Assembly: GCA_963770155.1 (NCBI GenBank)
Contig: CAVYOE010000001.1
Coordinates: forward strand, 1,984,001 to 2,048,000
Direction of reading: 5' to 3'
Origin: CAVYOE01 sp963770155
GTDB lineage: Bacteria > Actinomycetota > Thermoleophilia > Solirubrobacterales > 70-9
Length of the DNA stretch: 64,000 nucleotides
Shown: piece after piece, positions 16,900 to 24,594 of the stretch
Position numbering within the stretch: the first letter of the stretch is position 1
Layout of the letters: every line of letters starts with the position of its first letter
The notes under the pieces: model-generated
Seen by the model: the letters and a program-made list of their open reading frames with translations, nothing else
What the model was told of the DNA's origin: nothing
The model's database searches: none
Program-made: the position numbers and the translations under genes

Positions 16900-17755
16900 G
16901 CGCCTCGCGGGCGGCGCCGGCGAAGGTCGCGAGCTGCCAAACGCCGAGCAGGCCGAGTCTGCCGAAGTCCCGCTGGTCCATCGCGCTGCGCGCGGCACTC
17001 GAAAGGACGCCAGAGGTCGCCGCGGGCGGCTCGACGCTGCCGCCGCGGCGGCTGCGAAGCCGCCGGTGCCTGTAGGCACCCCGGCCATAGCCATAGTGCT
17101 GGCGCCAGAACCCGCGCAGGCCGAGCACGTGCGAGTGGCGGACGACCGCCTCGGGCACATAGGCGAGTCGCCCGCCGCTCTCGATCCAGCGGTGGCAGAG
17201 GTCCCGGTCCTCGGAGGTGCGCAGGGCCGGGTCGAAGCCACCGAGATCGGCGAACCTCGACGCGGCCATCGCGACGTTGTTGGAGGCAAAGAAGCGCGCG
17301 GCCTTCGGGTCGACGTTGTAGTGGGAATAGGCGGCGTCCTGGATCGCCTGGCTCGTGCGTGAGTAGCGGTTGTGTTCGAGCGCGTTCACGGTCCGGCCCC
17401 CGGCCAGCACCTCGTCTCCGTCGCCGATCGCGCCGGCGAGGGCGCGCAGCCACCCCCGTTCGGGCTCGCAGTCGTCGTCGGTGAAGGCGAGAAGTTGACC
17501 CGCCGCCGCCTCGGCCCCAGCGTTGCGGGCCGCCGCCGGGCCGGCCCCGGCGGTCTTGACCACTTCGAGCTGGAGCCGGTCCGAGAAGCGGCCGGTAACC
17601 GCCTCAACCGGTTCACCGCCGTCGTTGACGACCACGGCCTCGACCTGCGGATAGGCGAGGGAAGCGATCGCCTCCAGGCACCGGCCCAGTTCCCCGAGCC
17701 GGTTCCTGGTCGCAACGATCACCGAAGCCGGCCGGGCCTTGTGCTCGGTGCTCAC
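16880..17755 (-). CDS. GT2-family glycosyltransferase
   Basis: A 291-residue GT-A enzyme. ASVIVATRNRLGELGRCLEAI opens the domain, AFTDDDCEPERGWL carries the metal-binding Asp cluster, and TSEDRDLCHRWIESGGRLAYVPEAVVRHSH matches the acceptor-side ED motif. A C-terminal amphipathic helix may sit on the membrane. The GTG overlaps the TGA of the upstream gene (GTGA), implying translational coupling with 17752-18615. Its 3' end overlaps the convergent GT4 gene by 20 bp. Donor and acceptor are unknown. Confidence 0.85.
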   Translation of the reverse strand: MSTEHKARPASVIVATRNRLGELGRCLEAIASLAYPQVEAVVVNDGGEPVEAVTGRFSDRLQLEVVKTAGAGPAAARNAGAEAAAGQLLAFTDDDCEPERGWLRALAGAIGDGDEVLAGGRTVNALEHNRYSRTSQAIQDAAYSHYNVDPKAARFFASNNVAMAASRFADLGGFDPALRTSEDRDLCHRWIESGGRLAYVPEAVVRHSHVLGLRGFWRQHYGYGRGAYRHRRLRSRRGGSVEPPAATSGVLSSAARSAMDQRDFGRLGLLGVWQLATFAGAAREALSRAPR

Positions 17756-18615
17756 GGAAGCCCCGGGTGGGTCGCAAGCACCCGCTCGGCCTCGTCGCGG
17801 GAGATGTGCTCGCGCTCGCGGAGCAGCTCGAGCGCGGCTGCCTTCGCGGCAGCGTGGTCGTAGCCGGCAGCGGGCGGCCGGCTCTCGTTTCTCACCGCGA
17901 CCGCGTCGACGATCCCCAGCCGCCAGCCTTGCCTCTTGGCAAGCGCCGCCCAGACCAGGCAAAGGCCCCAGCCCATGCCGCTCTCGGGAAAGGGGGTCAG
18001 CTCCCGCCATGCGCGGCGCGAGAGCAGGACCACCGGGCCGATCTCGACGAAGTTGGTCTCGCGCGCCATCGCCGGCCGGCGGCGGTTGACGTCCCAGGCG
18101 CCGTGGCTGGCGCGAGTGAGTGCCGGCTGGGCGAGGTCGAGCCGCAGCGCTTCGGCGACGCAGATGAGGCGGTCGAGGAAGCGCGCCGGAAGCTCGACGT
18201 CGTCGTCGAGCAGAAGGACCCAGTCGGCGGCAAGCGGATTGGCGGTCGCGGCGAGCCGGTTCAGGTTGGCGAACTTGCCCTCGCTCATTTCCGAGAGCCG
18301 CGTTTGCTCCCGCAGCGCCGGCGCCACCTCGCCCATCGCCCCGAAGGCAACCGTGAGCTCGTGCCTGGTTTCCCCCAACCGGTCCAGGGCCGCCGTCAGC
18401 GGGGCCGGCTCTCCGTAAACAGCCAGCGCCAGCACCCGGCGACTCGGCATCTCCTCGGCGGCCCGGTCGATCTCCCGGCCCAGGCCGGTCGCCTGCTGAC
18501 GTGCGTCCAGGCCGAGGTCGATCAGGCGTCCCAGCGCGCGGTCCCGCCGCCGCCTGTAGCCCGACTCCGGCGGCAGCGCATCGGCCACCGGATCGCGATC
18601 GCTGCGCTCGCTCAC
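17752..18615 (-). CDS. GT2-like glycosyltransferase
   Basis: 287 residues. A 55-residue charged lead precedes a GT-A-like domain in which NPLAADWVLLLDDDVELPARFLDRL holds the DDD metal site. GPVVLLSRRAWRELTPFPESGMGWGLCLVWAAL corresponds to the C-terminal half. The usual N-terminal VSVVIPTYN strand is replaced by SRRVLALAVYG, so the fold is atypical. It is coupled with the GT2 gene at 16880-17755. The start is supported by TAACTT (18628-18623) 7 nt upstream of the GTG. Confidence 0.75.
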   Translation of the reverse strand: MSERSDRDPVADALPPESGYRRRRDRALGRLIDLGLDARQQATGLGREIDRAAEEMPSRRVLALAVYGEPAPLTAALDRLGETRHELTVAFGAMGEVAPALREQTRLSEMSEGKFANLNRLAATANPLAADWVLLLDDDVELPARFLDRLICVAEALRLDLAQPALTRASHGAWDVNRRRPAMARETNFVEIGPVVLLSRRAWRELTPFPESGMGWGLCLVWAALAKRQGWRLGIVDAVAVRNESRPPAAGYDHAAAKAAALELLREREHISRDEAERVLATHPGLP

Positions 18616-18641
18616 GTCGGCAAAGTTATGGCCTCAGGCCC

Positions 18642-18647
18642 TAGGGT
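18642..18647 (+). promoter_or_regulatory. Putative -10 hexamer (TAGGGT)
   Basis: TAGGGT ends 9 nt before the ATG at 18657. In the same 41-bp divergent gap, TAACTT on the other strand serves the GTG at 18615. Confidence 0.5.
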
Positions 18648-18656
18648 GAAACCGCG

Positions 18657-19574
18657 ATGCGACTGCTCGCCACCATGTGCACCAGCCGCCGGCCCGCCGA
18701 TGTGCGGGGCCCTTTGGCCGAGGTCACGGTCCAGGCGAAGGCACTGGAGGGCGCCGAGGCGCTGTTGGTGACCAGCGGCCTCGACCGGGAGACTCAGGCC
18801 GCGCATGACCGGGTCGGGAGTGAGCTCGGCGCCAGGGTCCTCCATGTCGGCCCAGGACTCTCCGTCGCCCGCAACCGTGCCCTGGCCGAGGCGGACGCGA
18901 GCGACGTCGTCGCCTTCATCGACGACGACGCGGTCCCCGCGGCCGACTGGCTCGAGCGGCTCGCCTCGCATTGGCGGGAGGCTCCACGCGACGTCGCCTG
19001 CATCGGCGGGGCGATCGAGCCGAAGTGGGAGGTCGACCCGCCGGCATGGGTCAGCGCCCGGATCTCGCTTGCCTTTTCGCTACTCGACCTCGGCAAGGGA
19101 GTGGTTGAGCTGACCCCGTCCGCCGGCGAGGGTGTCTGGGGCGCCAACATCAGCTTCAGGGCCGGCCCGCTGCGCGAGGTCGGCGCCTTCGACCCGGCGC
19201 GCGGAGCGATACCCGGCGTCCCACTGTTCGGCGACGAGTCCGACGCGCAGCGGCGGCTCGAAGAGGCCGGGAAGCGGATCGTCTACGCCGGCGACGTCAG
19301 GGTCACTCACCTGGTTGGCGCCGGAAGGCTGACACTGGGAGGGCTGGCACGGCGGGAGCGCTGGCGCGGCGCTTCACTGGTCTATGCGGGACAACGCAAG
19401 CCGCTCGGCGGCGTTCCGCTGGCGCTGCGAGCGGGAGCCGGGATCGTCACGGCGATGGCGCGGTTCAATCGCCCGCTCGCGGGCGAGCGCTGGGCGCGAC
19501 TGTGGCGGGAGGCCGGGGTGGCGGCGGCGCCGCTGATGCGCCGCCGCCTGCGCAAGGCCGGGTGGCCCGGGTGA
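18657..19574 (+). CDS. GT2-family glycosyltransferase
   Basis: A 305-residue GT-A enzyme. GLSVARNRALAEADASDVVAFIDDDAVPAADWLERLA contains the metal-binding DDD. GVWGANISFRAGPLREVGAFD and GDESDAQRRLEEAGKRIVYAGDVRVTHLV give the acceptor loop and ED-like motif. The N-terminal nucleotide strand is LLATMCTSRRPAD. It overlaps the next gene by 4 bp (GTGA), so the two are an operon. The sugar is unknown. Confidence 0.85.
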   Translation: MRLLATMCTSRRPADVRGPLAEVTVQAKALEGAEALLVTSGLDRETQAAHDRVGSELGARVLHVGPGLSVARNRALAEADASDVVAFIDDDAVPAADWLERLASHWREAPRDVACIGGAIEPKWEVDPPAWVSARISLAFSLLDLGKGVVELTPSAGEGVWGANISFRAGPLREVGAFDPARGAIPGVPLFGDESDAQRRLEEAGKRIVYAGDVRVTHLVGAGRLTLGGLARRERWRGASLVYAGQRKPLGGVPLALRAGAGIVTAMARFNRPLAGERWARLWREAGVAAAPLMRRRLRKAGWPG

Positions 19575-20686
19575 TCCTGCTGCTGTCGCCGGGGGGCACC
19601 GGCGGCTGGCGCGCCAATGAGGATTCCCTTGCCGCCGCCCTGGCAAGGCTGGGGGTCGAGCACGAGGTGCGCCGGGTCGACCTCCGCGGTGCTCGGCGGC
19701 TACTGCGGCCATGGGCTCTCGGCGCCCCGCTGGTCGGCTGGCTCTCGCGGCGGGAGCTCGGAAACGCGCTGGGGCGGTCCGAGCCGGATGCGGTGATCGC
19801 CGTAAATGCCAGCTCGGCCCTGCTGCTTCCGTTCGCAGACCTCCGAAAGAGGGAGATCCCGGTGGCGATCAGGGCCGACAGCCCGGCGTCCGAGATCTGG
19901 GACGGACCCTCGCACCTTCCGCACCGTCGCCTCGAGCACCGCGCTCTCGGGGAGGCCGATCTGGTGCTGTCGATGGGCCCGCGCTCGACCAAGGCGCTGC
20001 GCCCGTTCGCGAGGGCGGTCGCCGAAGTCCCCTTCGGGATAGAGCCGCGAGGGGAGCCGGCCCGGCCGGGGTCGCCGCCCCGGGTGGTCGCCTACGGGGG
20101 CGAGCCCCGGCAGAAGGGACTCGACCTGATCTGCGCGGCGTGGGCGAAGCTGGGCGACCGGCGCGGCGACGCTGTCCTGACGATCACCGGGATTGATCCC
20201 GAGCGCGGCCAAGTGTTTCTGTCTCAGAAGGGAGTTCGTGAGCCGGCCGCGGTCGAGTGGGCGGGGGGGATGCCGCGGGAGAGCTTTCTGACGATGCTGG
20301 AAGCGGCGGCGGTCTTCGTCTCGGCCTCGCGCTGGGAGGACCACGGGCTGGCGCAGCTCGAGGCGCTGGCGGCGGGAGTGCCCTTGGTGACCACCTCCTC
20401 CAAGGGGCCCTACGAGGCCGAGCCCCTCGCCCACCGGCTCGACCCCGAGCTGGTCGTGGTCGAGGATCCGGATGGCATCGCTGCCGGCATCGACACCGCG
20501 CTCGGATTTTCGGACGAGCGCCGGCGCGAGTACGCGCGTCTCGCGGCCGAGTTGCTGGAGCCGTTCTCCGCCAGCGAGGTCGACCGGCGGCTCGCCGGCG
20601 CCCTCAACTCGCTCGGGCTCAATCTCCCGGCCGCCGCCGCTCCCGCGCCCACTGGCGCGCGAACGCCGCCGCAAAGCGCGGATTGA
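19571..20686 (+). CDS. GT4-family glycosyltransferase
   Basis: A 371-residue GT-B enzyme. The N-terminus VILLLSPGGTGGW begins the acceptor domain. VPFGIEPRGEP, VVAYGGEPRQKGLDLICAAW and the E-x7-E motif in SRWEDHGLAQLEALAAGVP define the donor domain. The GTG at 19571 overlaps the upstream TGA as GTGA; a GTG at 19562 is an in-frame alternative. Its last 68 bp overlap the convergent WecG-type gene, so one of the two ends may be longer than needed. Confidence 0.85.
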   Translation: MILLLSPGGTGGWRANEDSLAAALARLGVEHEVRRVDLRGARRLLRPWALGAPLVGWLSRRELGNALGRSEPDAVIAVNASSALLLPFADLRKREIPVAIRADSPASEIWDGPSHLPHRRLEHRALGEADLVLSMGPRSTKALRPFARAVAEVPFGIEPRGEPARPGSPPRVVAYGGEPRQKGLDLICAAWAKLGDRRGDAVLTITGIDPERGQVFLSQKGVREPAAVEWAGGMPRESFLTMLEAAAVFVSASRWEDHGLAQLEALAAGVPLVTTSSKGPYEAEPLAHRLDPELVVVEDPDGIAAGIDTALGFSDERRREYARLAAELLEPFSASEVDRRLAGALNSLGLNLPAAAAPAPTGARTPPQSAD

Positions 20687-21398
20687 CCCGCGCATACCGC
20701 GGTCCGAGCCGCCGCGGCTCACGGGCCATTCGGTAGGCCCATTCCAGGCCCCGCTTCTGCATCCACGCCGGCGCCTGCGGCACCCGCCCGGCGATGAAGT
20801 CGAACGCGGCGCCGACACCCACCAAGACCGGCGTGTAGAGCCGGGGCCTGAGCCGCGCCATCAACTTCTCCTGACGCGGAGTCGAGATGCCGACCCAGAC
20901 GACCTCGGGCTGGTCGGCATCGATCCTCTCGGCGACCTCGGCCAGCTCAGGGTCGGTCAGATCGCGGAAGGGAGGGACCCAGCCGCCGGCGATCTTGATC
21001 CCCGGGTAGCGGCGTTCGAGTTCCGCCCGCAGCTCGGTCTGGGCTTCCTCGTCGTGGCCGCCGTAGAGCCAGATCCGCCCGCCCCGCGCCGCGAGCCGCT
21101 CGCAGCACCGCTCCATCAGGGTCGGGCCGTAGACCCGGTCATCGATCTCTTCACCCAGTGCCCGCAGCGCCCAGGCCACCGGCATCCCGTCCGGGACGCA
21201 GAGCTCTGCCGCGTTCAGGGACAGGGCGAGCTCCCGGTCCTCCTGCGCGGTCACCAGCCCGTGTGCCGAGACGCAGCAGATGAAGCCGCGCTCGTCGCGC
21301 GCGATCATCTCGTCGATCCGGTCCAGCGTCCCGTCGTAGTCGATGACGGCGATTTCGGTGCCGAGGACGCCACGGGTCGGGATCTGCGTTCTCTCCAT
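20619..21398 (-). CDS. WecG/TagA/CpsF-family (GT26) glycosyltransferase
   Basis: 259 residues. GT26 enzymes add ManNAc or ManNAcA to a lipid-linked GlcNAc. The marks are TRGVLGTEIAVIDYDGTLDRI at the start, CCVSAHGLVTAQEDRELALSLNAAELCVPDGMPVAWALR with the essential Asp, and EVVWVGISTPRQEKLMARL, followed by GVGAAFDFIAGRVPQAPAWMQKRGLEWAYRM. The epimerase at 12833 would provide its substrate. The start is supported by TAGCGT 7 nt upstream within a 25-bp divergent promoter. Confidence 0.92.
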   Translation of the reverse strand: MERTQIPTRGVLGTEIAVIDYDGTLDRIDEMIARDERGFICCVSAHGLVTAQEDRELALSLNAAELCVPDGMPVAWALRALGEEIDDRVYGPTLMERCCERLAARGGRIWLYGGHDEEAQTELRAELERRYPGIKIAGGWVPPFRDLTDPELAEVAERIDADQPEVVWVGISTPRQEKLMARLRPRLYTPVLVGVGAAFDFIAGRVPQAPAWMQKRGLEWAYRMAREPRRLGPRYARVNPRFAAAFARQWARERRRPGD

Positions 21399-21423
21399 TC
21401 GCCGAACGCTACCCTCGCTGCCC
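21399..21423. promoter_or_regulatory. 25-bp divergent promoter with overlapping -10 hexamers
   Basis: The forward hexamer TACCCT (21410-21415) ends 8 nt before the GTG at 21424. The reverse hexamer TAGCGT (21411 down to 21406) ends 7 nt before the ATG at 21398. They share the TA at 21410-21411. The layout and gap length match 15643-15667. Confidence 0.6.
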
Positions 21424-22704
21424 GTGGCGACACGATCGACAGGGGCCGGAGCGACGCTCACCGGCTGGGGGGAACCGCGCCGCCGCCGCGACGACGGTCC
21501 TCCGGTGATCACGGCCCGGGGCGTCAACAAGACCTTCAGGATCCCGCGGCACCGCCCGACGACCCTCAAAGAGAGGGTGCTGCACCCGTTCCGGGTGATC
21601 CCGAAGATCGAGTTCGACGCGGCCCAGGATGTCTCGTTCACGGTGAACGAGGGCGAGTTCTTCGGCGTCGCCGGTCGCAACGGCAGCGGCAAGAGCACCC
21701 TGCTGAAGATGATCGCCGGGATCTACACCCCCGACAGCGGCACGATCGACGTTCGCGGGCGCATCTCCCCGTTCATCGAGCTCGGGGTCGGCTTCAACCC
21801 CGAGCTGACCGCACGCGACAACGTGCTCATCAACGCCACCATGCTCGGCGTCTCCCGTTCCGAGATCAATCGCCGCTACCCGAAGATCCTCGCCTTCGCC
21901 GAGCTCGAGGAGTTCGAGGACCTGAAGCTGAAGAACTACTCGTCGGGGATGCTGGTCCGGCTCGCCTTCTCGACCGCGATCCAGGTCGATGCCGACGTAC
22001 TCCTGCTCGACGAGGTGCTCGCGGTCGGCGACGCCGGCTTCCAGGAGAAGTGCTTTAACGAGTTTCGCCGGATGAAGCAGCAGGGCAAGACGATCGTCTT
22101 CGTCACCCACGCGATGGAGGCGCTGCGGCGTTTCTGCGACCGCGCGATCCTGCTCGAGAAGGGAGAGGTCGTCGCGGAGGGCGACCCGGAGGTGGTCGCA
22201 ACCCACTATCGCGAGCTGGCCGCTGACGAGGGCGCGAGCGTCGGCGACTTCACCACCGATGCGGAGCGGTTCGGCGACCGCACTGCTGAGGCCCTCGACG
22301 TCTGGGTCGAGGACTCCCGCGGCCGCCGCCGCGACGTGCTGGAGCAGGGCGAGCGGATCACATTCTGCGCCGAGTTCGAGATGAAGCAGGACTTCCGCTC
22401 TCCCGTGTTCGGGATTCAGGTGAAGGGAGAGAGCGGCGCCGACGCGTTCGCGATGAACACGCTCTGGGCCGAGGTCGACACCCCCGATTACCGCTCCGGC
22501 GAGCGGGCCACCCTGCGGATAACAATCGAGAACCACTTGGGCGTCGGCGCCTACTCGCTCACCCCGGGGGTCGCCAACCGCGACGGCCTCCGGATCGCCG
22601 ACATCCGCTTCGGAATGCGCTCCTTCCGGGTGGACGGCCCGCGCTGGACCGGTGCCATGGCCGACCTCCCGTTCGAGCTCGAGGTGGAGGACGGGCGCCG
22701 ATGA
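21424..22704 (+). CDS. wzt: ABC transporter ATP-binding protein, Wzt-type polysaccharide exporter
   Basis: 426 residues. The ATPase domain has Walker A GRNGSGKST, Q-loop region RISPFIELGVGFNPELTARDN, signature NYSSGMLVRL, Walker B VLLLDEVLAVGD and the switch His in VFVTHAME. The family hallmark TFRIPRHRPTTLKERVLHPF precedes it. From about residue 285 a beta-sandwich Wzt C-terminal domain follows, which in O-antigen exporters reads the modified end of the glycan. It is co-transcribed with the permease gene (ATGA overlap). The GTG start fits the -10 hexamer 8 nt upstream. Confidence 0.93.
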   Translation: MATRSTGAGATLTGWGEPRRRRDDGPPVITARGVNKTFRIPRHRPTTLKERVLHPFRVIPKIEFDAAQDVSFTVNEGEFFGVAGRNGSGKSTLLKMIAGIYTPDSGTIDVRGRISPFIELGVGFNPELTARDNVLINATMLGVSRSEINRRYPKILAFAELEEFEDLKLKNYSSGMLVRLAFSTAIQVDADVLLLDEVLAVGDAGFQEKCFNEFRRMKQQGKTIVFVTHAMEALRRFCDRAILLEKGEVVAEGDPEVVATHYRELAADEGASVGDFTTDAERFGDRTAEALDVWVEDSRGRRRDVLEQGERITFCAEFEMKQDFRSPVFGIQVKGESGADAFAMNTLWAEVDTPDYRSGERATLRITIENHLGVGAYSLTPGVANRDGLRIADIRFGMRSFRVDGPRWTGAMADLPFELEVEDGRR

Positions 22705-23507
22705 GCCGGTCCCGCCTCGCCGAGTTCCGCCGCTTCTGCGAGCTCACCCTGACCATCGCGGTGACCGAGTTCAAGCTGCGCTACTACGGCAACGCGCTCG
22801 GCTACTTCTGGACGCTGGCCAAGCCGCTGGCGATCTTCGGCGTGCTCTACGTCGCCTTCACCGAGATCCTCAGCTTCGGGGACGGGATCGAGCACTACCC
22901 GGCGATGCTCGTTGCCGGGATCGTCCTCTACACGTTCTTCGCCGACGCCACCGGCAACTCGGTCGGCAGCCTGGTCGCAAGCGGCTCCCTGATCCGCAAG
23001 ACGCCGGTGCCGGCGCTGGCGATCCCGGTGGCGAACGTGCTCCAGGCGTTCTTCACGCTCTGTCTGAACATGATCGTGGTGATGTTTTTCTTCTGGCTCG
23101 ACGGGGTCGAGGTCACCCGCGACTGGCTCCAGTTCCCGCTGATCCTCGCAGGGCTGTTCTTGTTCACGGTCGCGATGTCCTCGCTGCTCGCCAGCATCTA
23201 CGTCCCCTTCCGCGACACCGGCCAGATCTGGGAGGTGGGACTGCAGCTCTTCTTCTGGGGCTCCCCGATCGTCTACGCGATCGAAACGATCCCCAACGAG
23301 GAGCTTCGCCACGCGATCGGCTTCAACCCGCTCGCCGTGATCATCATGCAGGTCCGGCACACGATGATCGACCCGAGCGCGCCGAGCGCGGTCGGCGTCG
23401 CAGGGACCGGCCGGCTGATCGTCTCCGGCCTGATCGTGGTCGCAATCCTCGCCTGCGGCGCCCTGCTCTACCGCTACGTCCGCCCCCGCCTCGCGGAGCA
23501 GATCTAG
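22701..23507 (+). CDS. wzm: ABC-2 type polysaccharide export permease, Wzm-type
   Basis: 268 residues with six hydrophobic helices. The N-terminal cytosolic elbow (VTEFKLRYYGNALGYFWTLAKPLAIFGVLYVAF) is the ABC-2 exporter signature. NSVGSLVASGSLIRKTPVPA and WGSPIVYAIETIPNEELRHAIGFNPLAVII are typical later segments. It forms the membrane channel with the Wzt protein encoded directly upstream. The stop codon shares a CTAG with the convergent methyltransferase gene. Confidence 0.92.
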   Translation: MSRSRLAEFRRFCELTLTIAVTEFKLRYYGNALGYFWTLAKPLAIFGVLYVAFTEILSFGDGIEHYPAMLVAGIVLYTFFADATGNSVGSLVASGSLIRKTPVPALAIPVANVLQAFFTLCLNMIVVMFFFWLDGVEVTRDWLQFPLILAGLFLFTVAMSSLLASIYVPFRDTGQIWEVGLQLFFWGSPIVYAIETIPNEELRHAIGFNPLAVIIMQVRHTMIDPSAPSAVGVAGTGRLIVSGLIVVAILACGALLYRYVRPRLAEQI

Positions 23508-24574
23508 CCGCGCAGCCGGGAAATCCGGCCGACCACCTTCTCGATCAACTGTTTGATCCGGACCCGAAACACCGGCAGGGCCCGTCGCAGCGGCGCCTTG
23601 ATCCGCCGCAGCGGCGCGGTCAAGCGCCAGCTGGTCGAGCCGCGGATCCCCTCGAGCTCGGAGCGGCTGGCGTAGAGCGCGGGCAGTTCCGCGAGCGCCT
23701 GCTCGGCCTCGACCAGCTTGCCGCGCACCTCCTCGAGCTCCGCGATCCGGTGCTTCTGATCTGCGATCAGGCGGTGCTGCTCGACCGTCTCCCAGTCAGC
23801 CTTGGCCATCGCGAGCTGGTCGATGTGGGGCCCGAGCACCGCGACCCGCCCGATCTCCGGGAGCTCCTGGTCTGAAGCAAGTGCCAAAGTGAAGGTCTCG
23901 GTGTCGGGAGCGCCGCCGCCCACCTTGATCAGCTCGGCTTCCAGGGGATCGTCGCCGCGGGAAGTGAGCGCCTCGTCCTCGAGAACGGCGGAGGACACCC
24001 ATGCGTGCTGGCGCAGCAGCTGGACATTTGCGAACCGCCGCGCGAGTGAGTCCCGGAGTTCCGACGGGATGTACTCGTGCACGTGGTGCGGGTTCCCGGG
24101 GGGATAGGCGTCGCGGTTGGGGGAAGAGATCGCCAGCACGCCGGTGTTCCCGAGCACCCTGGCCAGCTCGCCGATCCCGGCCTCGGGATCTTCGAGATGC
24201 TCGAGCACCTCGAAGCAGACGACCATGTCGAAGTCGCCGTCCTCGAACGGAAGCTCGAGCAGCTCGGCTGACTGGAGGGTGACGTTCTCCGGCATTCGTT
24301 CGCGCACCGCGTCAAGGACGTCCCCGGCCCGGTCGACTCCCACGACCTCCGTCGCTCCGGCCTTGGCCAGCATTGCCGTGCCGTAGGCAGTTCCGCACCC
24401 GGCGTCGAGAACACGCCTGCCTGACGCCAGCTGGGCGGCCCAGCGGTACCGCGCGACGTGCTCGGCCTCGACCAGGGTCTCGGCGTGTGCCCCCCGGTCG
24501 AGCCTCTCGGGGTGGCCCCCGCGGTGACCGCCGAGATCGATCGGCTCGGATGCGTGCGGCTCGACTTTGTCCAC
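23504..24574 (-). CDS. SAM-dependent methyltransferase with coiled-coil and basic C-terminus
   Basis: 356 residues. The methyltransferase domain (about residues 25-200) has ASGRRVLDAGCGTAYGTAMLAKAG, LPFEDGDFDMVVCFEVLEHLEDP and SSPNRDAYPPGNPHHVHEYIPSEL. A long helix follows (KHRIAELEEVRGKLVEAEQAL), then GSTSWRLTAPLRRIKAPLRRAL, a tail common in glycan-cluster enzymes that may touch the membrane. It is a paralogue of 37739-38647 (same VEAEHxARYxWAxQxASGR segment). The start is supported by TAAGGT 6 nt upstream. The target is likely a glycan sugar, by context. Confidence 0.85.
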   Translation of the reverse strand: MDKVEPHASEPIDLGGHRGGHPERLDRGAHAETLVEAEHVARYRWAAQLASGRRVLDAGCGTAYGTAMLAKAGATEVVGVDRAGDVLDAVRERMPENVTLQSAELLELPFEDGDFDMVVCFEVLEHLEDPEAGIGELARVLGNTGVLAISSPNRDAYPPGNPHHVHEYIPSELRDSLARRFANVQLLRQHAWVSSAVLEDEALTSRGDDPLEAELIKVGGGAPDTETFTLALASDQELPEIGRVAVLGPHIDQLAMAKADWETVEQHRLIADQKHRIAELEEVRGKLVEAEQALAELPALYASRSELEGIRGSTSWRLTAPLRRIKAPLRRALPVFRVRIKQLIEKVVGRISRLRG

Positions 24575-24594
24575 GTTCTAACCTTACGACCCGA
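24575..24594. promoter_or_regulatory. 20-bp divergent promoter, overlapping hexamers in TAACCTTA
   Basis: On the forward strand TAACCT (24579-24584) ends 10 nt before the ATG at 24595. On the reverse strand TAAGGT (24586-24581) ends 6 nt before the GTG at 24574. No Shine-Dalgarno is visible on either side. Confidence 0.5.
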
